Below, piece by piece: positions 9,491-19,462 of a stretch of 24,223 nucleotides of DNA. A program made the translations under genes and the position numbers. The stretch lies in the NCBI GenBank assembly GCA_910592005.1, contig CAJVPP010000951.1, positions 1 through 24,223 of the forward strand, in the 5' to 3' direction. A model generated the notes under the pieces. The model had not been told where the DNA came from and ran no database searches. It saw only the letters and a list, made by a program, of their open reading frames with translations. The stretch is from Funneliformis mosseae (lineage: Eukaryota > Glomeromycota > Glomeromycetes > Glomerales > Glomeraceae). The stretch's first letter is position 1. Each line of letters opens with the position of its first letter.

Positions 9491-11200
9491 TTTATTATTT
9501 TATATTATAATAATTATATTAATAAAATTAGAATAAATGCAAATACATTTTTTATTTATAATTTCAATAAAAAAAAAATAAAAGGGAATTGTTTAATTTA
9601 GTATCTATAAAAGTAATTTTTTAATATGTAGTTTTATTTTATAAAACATAATTTTCAATAAAAGATTATTTAAAGAATAGTAAAGTATGTAAATATTTAT
9701 GAATGAGTAAAATATATTATTCTTATTAATAATCTTTTATAAGATTAATAGACTAAATACATTAAAACTTATTTGATTTTTAATAGAATTATTTTTTGAA
9801 TTAAATCTAATTCTTTTTATTATTTAACTTAAGATCTCCTCTCTATATTTTTAATACTTGTCTTCTAAAAGCATAAGGTATCTATGAATGTTTAGTTTAT
9901 TTAAACATAGCAACATATTATCTTTATTATATTTAAATAAAGCAACATATTATCTTTAATATGAAATATACAAATAATTCATTTGTTAGTTACTTTCTTT
10001 GGCAGATTAATCAATGTAAAGAACTTTAACCAAAATTAAATGTAAGTCTTTTATTAAACTTTGTATTATAAAAAAATCGCAATTGTTTTGTAACACTTTA
10101 AATGATCCATTAAATTATATGATAAAAAGTTTATCACGGAACATGAAACTTTAACAGTCTGATCAAAAAAAAAATATATATATATTATTACTAAAAATTA
10201 TTTCAAAAGAATTTTTATGACGCTATCGATAAGTTGTAAATTGATCAAAAATGCCTTCGTATTGTTAAATTAATTATTTTTATTTAATTAACAAAATCAC
10301 CTCATCACCTCAAATAACAGACCACGTAAAAGTAATTTTTTTTATCGATCAATTGATTACGATTTGTCATCATGATAATTAAATTTTATTGATTTATATT
10401 CACCAGTGCCCGTGCCTCAACATCTTATGCACGGCTGATTCATGCCATGCTTAGATCAACTAATTGACACTTTTTAGTGAGCTAGATTAAATAGTTTAAA
10501 TAAAATGATTTTTCTCCAAAAAGCTTTTCTTTTCTAATAAGGTTAAAAAGAAAGAACGATCTGCCCGAAACAAAAATAGTATTAAGGTCCGAAATAAGGT
10601 AATAATTTGTCGGGGCACTAGTGACACGCCACGTGCATAATAAAAAAAAAAGATGGGTATCGGCCAAAACAGGCCAAAATGATCGATAATTTTAATTTTG
10701 AATTTCAATTAAAAAATTTTAAGAATTTCGCCACGGCAAATACGGCTAGGGTGCCGTGTAAAAAAATAAAGTTGGCATCTTTCAATAATGGAAATTTTGG
10801 ATGAATCTATAACTTTTTTTTCATGAAGCTCTGGTTATCAAGTGGAGAAATACCTTGCTTCCCTTGAATATATATCGGAATCTTAATCGAATGTTTGCTT
10901 GAGAAAAATGAGAGAAGGTGTAGATTTTGGCATAATGATTAGGATGATTGCACCATAAAAATATTCTTAATCAATATTTTGTTCGAACCAAGTCTAATTT
11001 CAAAACCTTTATTAAAGACGTGAAATTACGTCAAATCATAGTATACTTAATAAAATTACATATAAGTTATCATATCATAGAAAATATTGGGTTACATATT
11101 AGTACATAATCAAAACTATAAAATTATATCATATATAAACTTGGGATTTAGGATTCAGAATATATGCTTAAATTGTGGTTTTAACAAATAAAATGGTATC

Positions 11201-12508
11201 TTATGCCTTTCTTCCATACCATCTGCAAGACATTGCATAGCGTCCGTGATTCAATTTCAACTCTTTTGAACAACGTTCACCAATTTTGTTATATTCTTCA
11301 TCAGTAATTCCCCAAGCTGTTGTAAGGAGTAATTTAAATGTATTAAAAGTCATTATATAAAATGTTGCCATCTACAAAAAAAAAAATAAATAAAAAAAAA
11401 TAAAAATAAATTAAAACGAACATAAAAATATAAATTAATAAAACGAAATGTTGGTAAATTTATTATTACCATTTCGCCGATTTTTCCACCCCAATTACCA
11501 ACGGGTATTGATATTGTTTCGTTACGAATATCTTTTAAATTAGGTATTGATTCAAGAATTGGCGGAATTGATCTTTGAAGATGTGGAACAATTCCTGTGG
11601 ATTCAAGTCCGAGTTCGACTATTTAAAGAAAGGTAATACGATATTGTTTAGATGATAATTATATTATGACTTCATTTCATTCTAATCACTAAAACTTACT
11701 TAAATCCTCGATACATTTAAATTCAGGACTAGAATTTTCATTAATTAGTTCCATTTCAAACATCTCGATATAACCACCAGGCTTTACCACTCTAATCATT
11801 TCTTTAACAAAACTCTCCCATTCGTTTATTGTAACAGAGGTTATCATGTTTCTTTGACAAACAAAGTCAAAAGTTGAGTCGGGAAAAGGTAAACCATCAT
11901 TCACGTTACATTGTAAAAATCCTACATTTGGTGGTGTTTCATTTGAGTCAGGAAAAAATGGCGAAATATCTACCCCTACAAAGGTTGAATCCGGATAATC
12001 TTCGGCCATGTCAAGCAACCACCTTCCTGTACCGCATCTGTTAAAAAAGGAGAAGGAATTTAGCATTGAATTATGAAAAGATTTAAAGAAATCTTTTAAA
12101 TAACTTACCCCAAGTCCAAGACTTTGGCATTTCCATTCATTAATTTTTCATGCATTGGTGAAGAAAAATTACTTCTCCAAGCAATTCTCGTTAATAAATG
12201 TAAATAATTCAACCTATAAGCTAAGATGAATCAATAAATTAATTAATTTTTCGTCACTTATTAAAAAAAGAATAATTCATACAAATTTCATTACCTTCTT
12301 CATCATCATTGGGGAAAAAATAAGTAATATATTCACTTCTTTGATACCGTCTTCCTTTTATATAACAAAAAGAATCAAGCAAGGTATCATCAATTTCCAA
12401 TGTCAGATTTGAACTTTGTGATGAATCACTTTCGTCGTTATCGACGTAGTTACAATTATCATCAATTTCATCAATTTCGATAGAATCTGAGCTCTCAGGA
12501 GAATCCAT
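11201..12508 (-). CDS. Class I SAM-dependent methyltransferase, 5 exons, 327 aa
   Basis: Predicted soluble methyltransferase that would transfer a methyl group from S-adenosylmethionine; the substrate is not recognisable. Exons on the minus strand are 12508-12295, 12220-12109, 12037-11700, 11618-11470 and 11371-11201, with GT-AG introns of 74, 71, 81 and 98 nt; every junction keeps the frame. Residues 1-42 are acidic and serine-rich, probably disordered. The Rossmann fold starts with motif I VLDLGCGTG (105-113), then FVGVDIS (128-134, acidic residue that contacts the SAM ribose), NVNDGLPF (153-160), FDFVCQR (165-171) and VVKPGGYIEMFE (192-203). This order is typical of Methyltransf_25/11-type proteins, a large paralogous group in Rhizophagus. 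The C-terminal part (from about 222) includes NWGGKIGEM and ends RWYGRKA. The start codon gives the only long frame feeding into exon 2. The alternative acceptor at 12214 would create an immediate stop. Confidence 0.88.
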
Positions 12509-13346
12509 AATGAATTGTTAATGAATGCCTTTGCTTATAGATAGACAAAATACGAGATTATTTAAATAAAAAAGAGGATAGATAACAAATTATTAAAATT
12601 AATATTTTTATTCGAAGAAATTGATCAAGTCCCCAAAAAAAAAAGTATCATACATTTAATATATATAATAAACGAGCGAAACTGATGAAATGTATCACTA
12701 GCTATTCGGACATTGTCGATCAACGTCGGAAATTTAGGTCACTATGAAAAAACGTTTGTATTTCTTTTAAATTAAAAAGGAAAAAAAAAGGAAATATTTA
12801 TGGCGCGCATCAACCAATGATCTACTTTGATTGTTAAATTGTTCGCGCATATCAAGAAAACTTGTAAAAATTTTTCTATCAAAAAGCTTACCCTTTGAAA
12901 CTTACTATAGAATTAAATCTGAAACTATTACGAAATTAATAATGTATTTGGTTAAATTAAAATTCAGTCTATAATGAACTGCCAAATAAAACAAAAAAAA
13001 ACACAATGATAATTTTCGTAGATCGTGCATCTTTTAAATATGTAACCTGAGGAAAAAAAAAAAAAAGACAAATAAATCTGTCATATTAAAGTTTACTTAT
13101 TTCCGATAAGGTATTAATTATTAAATTGCTTTCTCATCAAAGTAATAAATCTTTGGTTAGCTTGGCTTATTTACTATAGCCTAAACCTATTATTTAAATC
13201 ATATCCGCAAGTAATACTACATCAATGCACCATCGTGTTTAGTAATCCGCGATGATCGAAAATGGATTATCTAATAAGGAAAATACAATAATCCCGAAAG
13301 TAGTAAGGAAATGCGAACGAATTAGCTCACATTTTTTTCCGGAAAT

Positions 13347-13377
<31 letters not shown>

Positions 13378-13847
13378 TAAAACAAGTTGAAGACAAATTT
13401 ACATAATTACGACATTTGATCTTAAAATGGTGAACTTTTGTTCAAAGATTTTTATTATAATATTCAGATACTTGACAATATTTGCTTGAGAATTAATTCG
13501 CAAAAGTTCCGTTCAATTACAAGCATAAGCTTTCAAGAAATTTAATTGCGTCCCCACATGTGCACATGTGCATTATATTTCAATTAAAAAAGAATGAACC
13601 TCTCCCAATTTTTTTGATACTTTAATCTCGGAATAATTTTATGTAATGATTATGAAGCTGATGACGTAAGACATAAGAAAGGTTACATTAATATAAAAAA
13701 TTATTATCCAATTATTTTGGAAATTATAGGCGGCAATTACATTGTTAAGATAATCACTTGATTTGATAAACGTGTACAACAAACTTAAAAAATTTTTTTT
13801 CCGAGATTGTTCTCGAAAAAACTTTCTCCTTTGTAAACATTTTAATA
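12509..13847. other. Divergent intergenic region between the methyltransferase and PEX3 genes
   Basis: No gene was found. As both neighbouring genes point outward, this 1.3 kb should hold both promoters. It contains a perfect T15-A15 run at 13348-13377, a tandem CACATGTG pair at 13555-13570, and a bZIP-like TGACGTAA at 13662-13669, about 180 bases before the PEX3 start. No clear TATA box was identified for either gene. Confidence 0.65.
13555..13570. promoter_or_regulatory. Two abutting CACATGTG palindromes upstream of PEX3
   Basis: CACATGTG occurs twice without spacer at 13555-13562 and 13563-13570, making one 16-bp perfect palindrome that also contains TGCACATGTGCA. CANNTG E-boxes are known bHLH targets. 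It stands 278 bases upstream of the PEX3 ATG in a stretch with otherwise few GC-containing words. Regulatory function is inference. Confidence 0.4.
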
Positions 13848-15734
13848 ATGATTTCTTCCTCCATTGGATTTCTTAAAAGACATAAGAAAAAAATACTTTT
13901 TACATTAGGAATTACAGGTGGTACATACTTTCTTGGAAAGTTCGCAACATGGAAATTTTTTGAAATGCAAGAAAGGGCTGCTTCGGAACGAACCGCTCGA
14001 GAAAAGTTTGTTTCTAAACAACAATCTTTTATTTTGCTTCAATAAAGCTTTTGTTTTTGCCAATATATTAAATTTATCTCTTTTAGCATGAAAAGGCGAT
14101 TTCAAAAAAGACAAAATGACTGTAGTTTTGCGGTATTATCACAGATTCCAACATTAACGCAACAATTAATGGATGAATTAGATGTTGAAACTATTTTCGC
14201 AAATTTACAAAGAGAAAAATATAGTAATCTGACCACAACTTCTCCGAGTGGATCAGTTGTATTAGTTAATAAAAATGATAATGGTGAAACTACTTCACCT
14301 TCTTCATCAGCTGTTTTAGTTGATCGACCTAATGATAGTGAGATTGCAACAGTTACGGAAACTACCACAGACATTCAAGGAGAAAATAGTAATGGAAATA
14401 ATTCAAGTAATACAAGTCAGGAAAGTGAAACGAATTCTCCTCTTCGTAGTCCCGTTAATCCTCCTTCTGAGGAAGCTATTAAGATGTCAAAACAACTTAA
14501 ACTTGAATTATGGACTGAAGTCAAATTCAAAAGTAAATCAATGATTTTTTTTTTAAAAAAGAAAAAAAAGAAATTTCTTTTTCTTATTTATGTATGTATT
14601 TTCACTAGGTTTCACAAGGACCATTGCAGCCGTGTATCTTGAAACACTCCTTACGATAACCACATTCATTCAATTAAATCTTTTGGGAAAATATAATTAT
14701 CTTTATTCAGTTTACTCTATCACGGAACGTGATAGAGAACAATCAATTACAATTCAACCTGTTGATGGATCCATTTTAAATCATGTTACAGAAAAAAAAT
14801 ATTTAACATTTATTGGTTGGTTCTTGAATGTGGGATACAGAAAGATTGTTGACAGAGTTTTTGCAGCAGTTGAATCTTCCTTGTCAAGGTAACCATTACT
14901 TTTATTATTTACGTTTTAATTAATAAGTTTTCTTTTAATTTGAAAATCTTAAAAATAATTTATTATTAGTATGTCATTCAAATATGAACTTTCATATCAA
15001 GATTTTGTGTGGCTTATATCTGAAATTAGATCAAAGGTTGAAGGAAACGATAATGGCGATCCTGCTAATAGGTATTTATTTTACAATCCTTACTTTCATT
15101 TATTTTACGGTTTCCATAATCTTTGTGAAATGATAATTGTAGATTCTTTAATATTATGATGCCTGAAGATCTTTCGGATGAAGTAAACGTGTTGAGAGAA
15201 TATGGAGGTGACATATTTGATGACACTATTGATCCCAAACTGAGAAAGTTGTTGGACGAAACAAAGGACTTTATACATAGGTATTTAAAGAATTTATCAT
15301 CAATCGTAACTTGAAAATTTAACTTACCTATGTATTAATTAAATCTTGTTATGATGATTTTAATAAATGAAAAAAGTCGGGACTTTACTAAGGTTCTTAT
15401 AGAATGCCTTAATTCGGCTTTTAATTTATTATATCATGATATGCTGCCTCATTTTCATCATCATGACACATCGCAAAAAGTTGAAAAAAGTATAACACTT
15501 GTAAAGTTATTACCAAATATTACTAAAGAAGCTCACGTCATTCTTAATGGTGTGCCAAACCGATTTCTTGAGGTTTGTCAATTATTTATTAGATAATTAT
15601 CATATCATGTTAAAAAAACCATGTTTTTAATATTTGATGATTTATTATAGGTGATTAAAGATTGTAAGGAATTGCAAGCATTCTCTGCAATTATTTATAC
15701 CTCATTTGATGAAAATAAATATGAAAAGGTTTAA
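13848..15734 (+). CDS. PEX3: Peroxin-3 (peroxisomal membrane biogenesis, PEX19 docking factor), 7 exons, 467 aa
   Basis: PEX3 anchors in the peroxisomal or ER membrane and docks PEX19 carrying newly made peroxisomal membrane proteins. Exons are 13848-14005, 14087-14532, 14609-14888, 14970-15071, 15143-15280, 15377-15572 and 15651-15734; introns are 71-96 nt, GT-AG, frame kept throughout. The N-terminus has a basic cluster RHKKK (11-15) followed by a membrane segment (about 16-34), the usual targeting signal. CSFAVLSQIPTL (65-76) and ELWTEVKFKSFTRTIAAVY (193-211) match the human protein; W195 corresponds to the human PEX19-contact tryptophan W104. Later blocks FFNIMMPEDLSDEV and TKDFIHSRDFTKVLIECLN align with human MMPDEE and TRDMLESPDF regions. 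Residues about 99-183 are an insert absent from human PEX3, rich in S, T and N, with an internal 18-residue duplication (103-120 and 121-138). The exon 1 donor (GTTTGT) and exon 6 acceptor (A-rich, no pyrimidine tract) are weak but are the only ones that restore the family alignment. Confidence 0.93.
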
Positions 15735-15801
15735 TTATTTAATCACTTTTTTTTTTTTGGTAATAGTATGTACATGTATAATATTTAGAATTTACTCTAT
15801 T

Positions 15802-15814
15802 AATAAAATTTATT
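15802..15814. terminator. Palindromic bidirectional poly(A) signal between convergent genes
   Basis: AATAAAATTTATT reads AATAAA on both strands with one shared central base. On the plus strand the hexamer (15802-15807) lies 68 nt after the PEX3 stop; on the minus strand (15814-15809) it lies 73 nt after the stop of the BTB-TLDc gene. With only 152 bases between the two stop codons, the two mRNAs probably overlap at their 3' ends. Use as a signal is inferred from position. Confidence 0.5.
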
Positions 15815-15886
15815 TGGTAATAAATAAATAAAAAAAAAACGTTGACAGAGAGAGAGAAAATTCAAAATCAAAACACCATCTCCAAC

Positions 15887-17770
15887 TTAACTAATTTGAA
15901 ATACCTCATAATCATCAATAGAAAAGGTACCTTGAAGATCTCTAATTTTGTTTTCATAATATTGTAATTTAGTATGACCGGACCTTGGATTTATAATACC
16001 ACCAATCCTTAAATCACTACCACTACCAAAAGAAATGTAACCAGTTTTGGAATTGAATACTATCTTATCAATTGATTCGCGTTTTAATCTACTTATTCTT
16101 GGTAAGAGTGGTGGAGAAATTGAAGTGGGAGAGCTAGGAGAATTATTATCACGAAACGAGAAAATAAAACTATTGATCGAATCAGGATGAGGCTTATTTG
16201 AATCGTCCCAACCGATCGGATTGTAACCGCCTATTAATTCATTGGTATTAGAAATTCTTGCTACAATTAATACATTTACTTTATAATCTATGAATTTATG
16301 CAAAATATCCAAGTTAAAACAATCACGAGATGCTCTATATAACAAAGTGAATGTATAAGGGGGTTTAAGTAGCAATGATGGATGATGATTTACATTGGAC
16401 GAGAAAGCGTTCGTGGAGGTTGCTAAAAATGTCGTCGTGGTTGGTGTTAAGGTGAATTGAGAGGAGACGGATGAGGACGACGACGACGAAGAGTGAGAAG
16501 ATGAAGTTGAGATGCCATCTTTATGATCCAACCAATTTGTTATTATTTTTATATGATCATTAGTTATGATTTCGGAATCTAATCTACGTCTAGGAGGTTT
16601 TAATGTAAAGATTTTCTTTGGAAATAAAAAGGGAATGTTTGTATTTATATTATTTATATTATTACCATTACCATTCATCATACTGCTACCGCCACTTCTG
16701 CTATCATTTTTATCACCGAGATTTAAATTATTAAAAAGTAATTGTTTGGAAGGAGGAGGGGATGGTAATAAAATATAAAAATGATCTTGTAATTCATTGT
16801 AAAATTCAATATTAAACACTTCTTTAAAAGGCATTATAAACTTTCTAAAATCTGATTTCAAAAATTCTATGAAACGAATTTTCGTCGATAAATTTTCCAA
16901 AGATTTACCCAAGATATTATATTCGTTGGTACCCCATGAACATTTATTACTTAAATGATCTATTAAATCTTTTAATTCCAAATTTAATAACCATTCCTCA
17001 TCATTCCGCGATGTCGTAGTAGTAGTCGTTTTCGTCGTTGCGTTATTATTATAAGATAAGATTGATAATTGATCATTTGATTGAAAGATTCCCCATTTTA
17101 AGATAAAACCCCAAATGTCAATTTCATTAAATTTATTGAAATCATCTCGATCCAATAATTCCAACAGAATTTCCTCATGTAAATAAAAAAAATTAATAGA
17201 ATTAAATAATATTAAAGGATTATTAATTATTACTTTTTCAATACAAAAGTATTGTATGTCTTTGTAAGAAGAATGATTATAAGTTAGGTTCAATATGTGA
17301 TGAATATTCTCTTGAATAAATTTTGAATGATTTATGATTAAATGTTTCTGTATATGATTTATTAATTCATCTATTGCCAATTCATCCGATGATAATAACA
17401 ATAATAATATTTCGGATGGAGGTAAATGATCCAAATATAAACTACCATCATAAATATATTTTAAAAGGATTGAAAAGATCTTTGGATGTATGTTGGGCTT
17501 TTTTAATATAATTTTATCATTATCATCCCTTTTTACCCAATCGTATGATAATGCCGCTTCAAAGTATTTACATCGTGATTTCAAGATCAACGAATGCGCT
17601 TTAAACGTTTTAAATTTCTCCTCATCATCACTTACAACGAAAGGTATGTTATTAAATGAAGGTATCTTGTCCTGTTCCCCTATCTCTATAATTACATTAT
17701 AATCATTTGATGTTTCTAACAATTTAGTATAATCTAATGAAAGTTTTGTTGAAAAATATTCTGTAGGCAT
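15887..17770 (-). CDS. BTB/POZ-BACK-TLDc domain protein, intronless, 627 aa
   Basis: Probable adaptor protein. BTB-BACK proteins often bind Cullin-3 to recruit substrates for ubiquitination; TLDc domains are linked to oxidation resistance and V-ATPase regulation. Visible domains: BTB at about 24-140 (DYNVIIEIG, FKAHSLILKSRCKYFEAAL, YIYDGSLYLD); BACK at about 140-240 (DIWGFILKWG at 218-227); TLDc at about 398-627 (LDSEIITNDH, LLYRASRDCF at 477-486, IGGYNPIGW at 513-521, FGSGSDLRIGG, DYEVFQIS at the end). Three low-complexity inserts interrupt it: a threonine run (245-253), an N/G/S-rich linker (357-379) and a serine run within TLDc (421-437). The start is the first ATG after A-rich leader sequence on the coding strand. 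The related gene at 20815-22481 has two introns whose sites fall at residues about 104 and 217 here; neither is present. Tail-to-tail with PEX3. The cellular role is not recognisable. Confidence 0.92.
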   Translation of the reverse strand: MPTEYFSTKLSLDYTKLLETSNDYNVIIEIGEQDKIPSFNNIPFVVSDDEEKFKTFKAHSLILKSRCKYFEAALSYDWVKRDDNDKIILKKPNIHPKIFSILLKYIYDGSLYLDHLPPSEILLLLLSSDELAIDELINHIQKHLIINHSKFIQENIHHILNLTYNHSSYKDIQYFCIEKVIINNPLILFNSINFFYLHEEILLELLDRDDFNKFNEIDIWGFILKWGIFQSNDQLSILSYNNNATTKTTTTTTSRNDEEWLLNLELKDLIDHLSNKCSWGTNEYNILGKSLENLSTKIRFIEFLKSDFRKFIMPFKEVFNIEFYNELQDHFYILLPSPPPSKQLLFNNLNLGDKNDSRSGGSSMMNGNGNNINNINTNIPFLFPKKIFTLKPPRRRLDSEIITNDHIKIITNWLDHKDGISTSSSHSSSSSSSSVSSQFTLTPTTTTFLATSTNAFSSNVNHHPSLLLKPPYTFTLLYRASRDCFNLDILHKFIDYKVNVLIVARISNTNELIGGYNPIGWDDSNKPHPDSINSFIFSFRDNNSPSSPTSISPPLLPRISRLKRESIDKIVFNSKTGYISFGSGSDLRIGGIINPRSGHTKLQYYENKIRDLQGTFSIDDYEVFQIS

Positions 17771-19203
17771 TTTTTTAAGAGAAAACCACCTTTTTTTTTT
17801 TTTTTTTTTGTTTTTTTTTGTTTTTTTTTTTCTACTAATTTTAATTTTTTATTTTATTTTTATTTTTATTTTTTTTTTAATTTTTTTTTTTTTTTTGGAT
17901 TATTGAAAGTTCCACTCAAAATTGAAACGAACTTTCTCCTTTTGATGGTTGCAATGCAGATGATTTTTGAGTTACACTTGATTTTGATTGGTTTTATTCC
18001 ATGCAAATTTTTAATTTTATCCTTTTAGTTAAAATTAAAAGAAGTACGCACACAAGTTTTGTTTGTCGAAAGAAGCAAAAACATGTAAAATTTTTATTAA
18101 TTTAAAAAAAAAAGCTTTATCGTCAACGAATCAGATGCTCGCGAATAATTGCAAAGATAAATCAAACGAAGAACAAATTGCTATGTAGGTATCAATTTTC
18201 TTTTTTTTTTTTAGGGCGAATTCATTTAAATGGGGGACGTTCCAACACATTCTCATTGGGGATCGATGTCAGTCATCGTGGAGGAGGGGGAATTAATAAA
18301 TAAAATAAATTAAGGAAAAAAAGAAAAAAGTTAGATTTTCATCCGAAAAAAAAAAAAAAAAAATGAAAAATGAAAAAATCAATTGTTCGGTGGATGTTTC
18401 AGATTGTAATTGGAATGTTTTTTTTTTTGTTTATAAACATCGAAAGAAAATAATATAATTCTTTTCTTCTAATTTCATTATTAATCATCATTTAACATCA
18501 TTTTTAGCATTATTATAAAATCTTACATACCATAAACATAGGTTTTATTTTATTTTATTTTATTTTTTTATAAAAAAAAAGAAACACATGCATCTTTAAG
18601 GAATCCTTCAAATAATATAAGGAGCAAAATATTGCAAATGGGGAACGAAAAATTTTATTAATAATTTTAAAAAAAAAAAATAAATAGACGGATTAATTAC
18701 GAAAAAAAAAAGGGAATTGTTGAAAGGAGAGTATAGTAAAATTTTTTTTTTTTTTTTTTTTGATGAAAATCTATATAAATCATCATCGATCATCATAAAG
18801 GATAAATTAGAAAAACCGGGTACCAACAAATTTGGAAATTTTTTATTTATAGTAAAAGGGAATTTTTTTTTTTTTCGTTCATCAGCTATTTGTTTTTGAC
18901 AGGTAAAAACGGTTTCTTTCTCTTATTTAATTTATTTAATTAGGAAATGATCCTTCGAATCATGTAAAAACAAAATTAATGACGTTAAAAGGATTTAAAC
19001 CGAAAATGAGGAGGGGGACAATGAACTTTCAATTAAAGATTTATTCAAGTGCGGTGGATAAATCTTTTTGCAGTCAACAATTAGAAGCTTGACAAAAAAA
19101 TGTGGGCGGGCACATGGTCACATAAACATCATTATCCAATAATGAGAATTTAATTAATAACATCAAAAGGGACTTTTTTAAGAAAAAAACAAATAGCATT
19201 CAA
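17771..19203. other. Divergent intergenic region rich in homopolymer runs
   Basis: The region separates two outward-pointing genes and should hold both promoters. Right upstream of the minus-strand BTB-TLDc start, 17772-17896 is a series of T runs (A-rich leader on the coding strand). A CCAAT word on the minus strand lies at 17991-17987. G runs occur at 18232-18236, 18258-18261 and 18286-18290, the last as AGGGG, the core of the fungal stress element. More long A and T runs lie at 18345-18363 and 18741-18760. Short frames here encode only homopolymer-rich peptides and were not called as genes. Confidence 0.6.
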
Positions 19204-19234
19204 CCAATTCCGATTTAGTATAATTCATATAAAG
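19204..19234 (+). promoter_or_regulatory. CCAAT plus TATA box candidate for the KCTD-like gene
   Basis: CCAAT at 19204-19208 is followed by TATAAAG at 19228-19234 in the sequence CATATAAAGGC. The TATA word is 229 bases upstream of the ATG at 19463. An ATG at 19253 between them opens only a very short frame. Spacing and order are those of a classical core promoter; no transcription data are available. Confidence 0.45.
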
Positions 19235-19462
19235 GCAGGTAGATTACTCAAAATGTCACACAAATTAATAGAGAATGTACTTTGTTTGTCGCACATCACA
19301 AAACCCGAACTTTTATTATTACATACATATATAAATGCATCATTTTTTTAAAAAATTCCTCTTATTTATTTTATTTTATTTTATTTATTTTATTTTTTTT
19401 TTCCTTGTTTTGAAACAAAATTTTTACAAAAAATAAAACGAGAGATTTCAACAGATAATAAC

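Larger units (their letters stand above)
7251..11200. other. Gene-free AT-rich region with decayed repeats
   Basis: No coding sequence is recognisable on either strand. From 7251 to about 9000 the DNA is almost purely A and T. A possible small inverted-repeat unit lies at 8166-8298 and a tandem array at 9184-9490. Around 9040-9180 the word AAATCTGATT and its complement recur in both orientations, and similar words return at the window end (24110-24223), suggesting a dispersed repeat. From about 10200 onward composition becomes more mixed, with GC-containing hairpins around 10390-10440 and 10732-10758. This part probably includes the 3' untranslated region of the methyltransferase gene next to it. 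Confidence 0.7.

Noticed and set aside
10482..10708. Two overlapping short minus-strand frames of 61 and 70 aa
   Set aside because: They overlap in different frames, have no family resemblance and are phenylalanine-rich as expected from A-run DNA read in reverse.
14102..14544. Other-frame ORFs inside PEX3 exon 2
   Set aside because: They are shadows of the PEX3 coding exon; the frame with conserved peroxin motifs is the plus-strand one.
16566..17702. Plus-strand 70-aa frames opposite the intronless BTB-TLDc gene
   Set aside because: Antisense shadows of a well-supported 627-aa reading frame.
18608..18899. Short frames on both strands encoding runs of K or F
   Set aside because: Products of homopolymer runs in an intergenic region; no conserved features.
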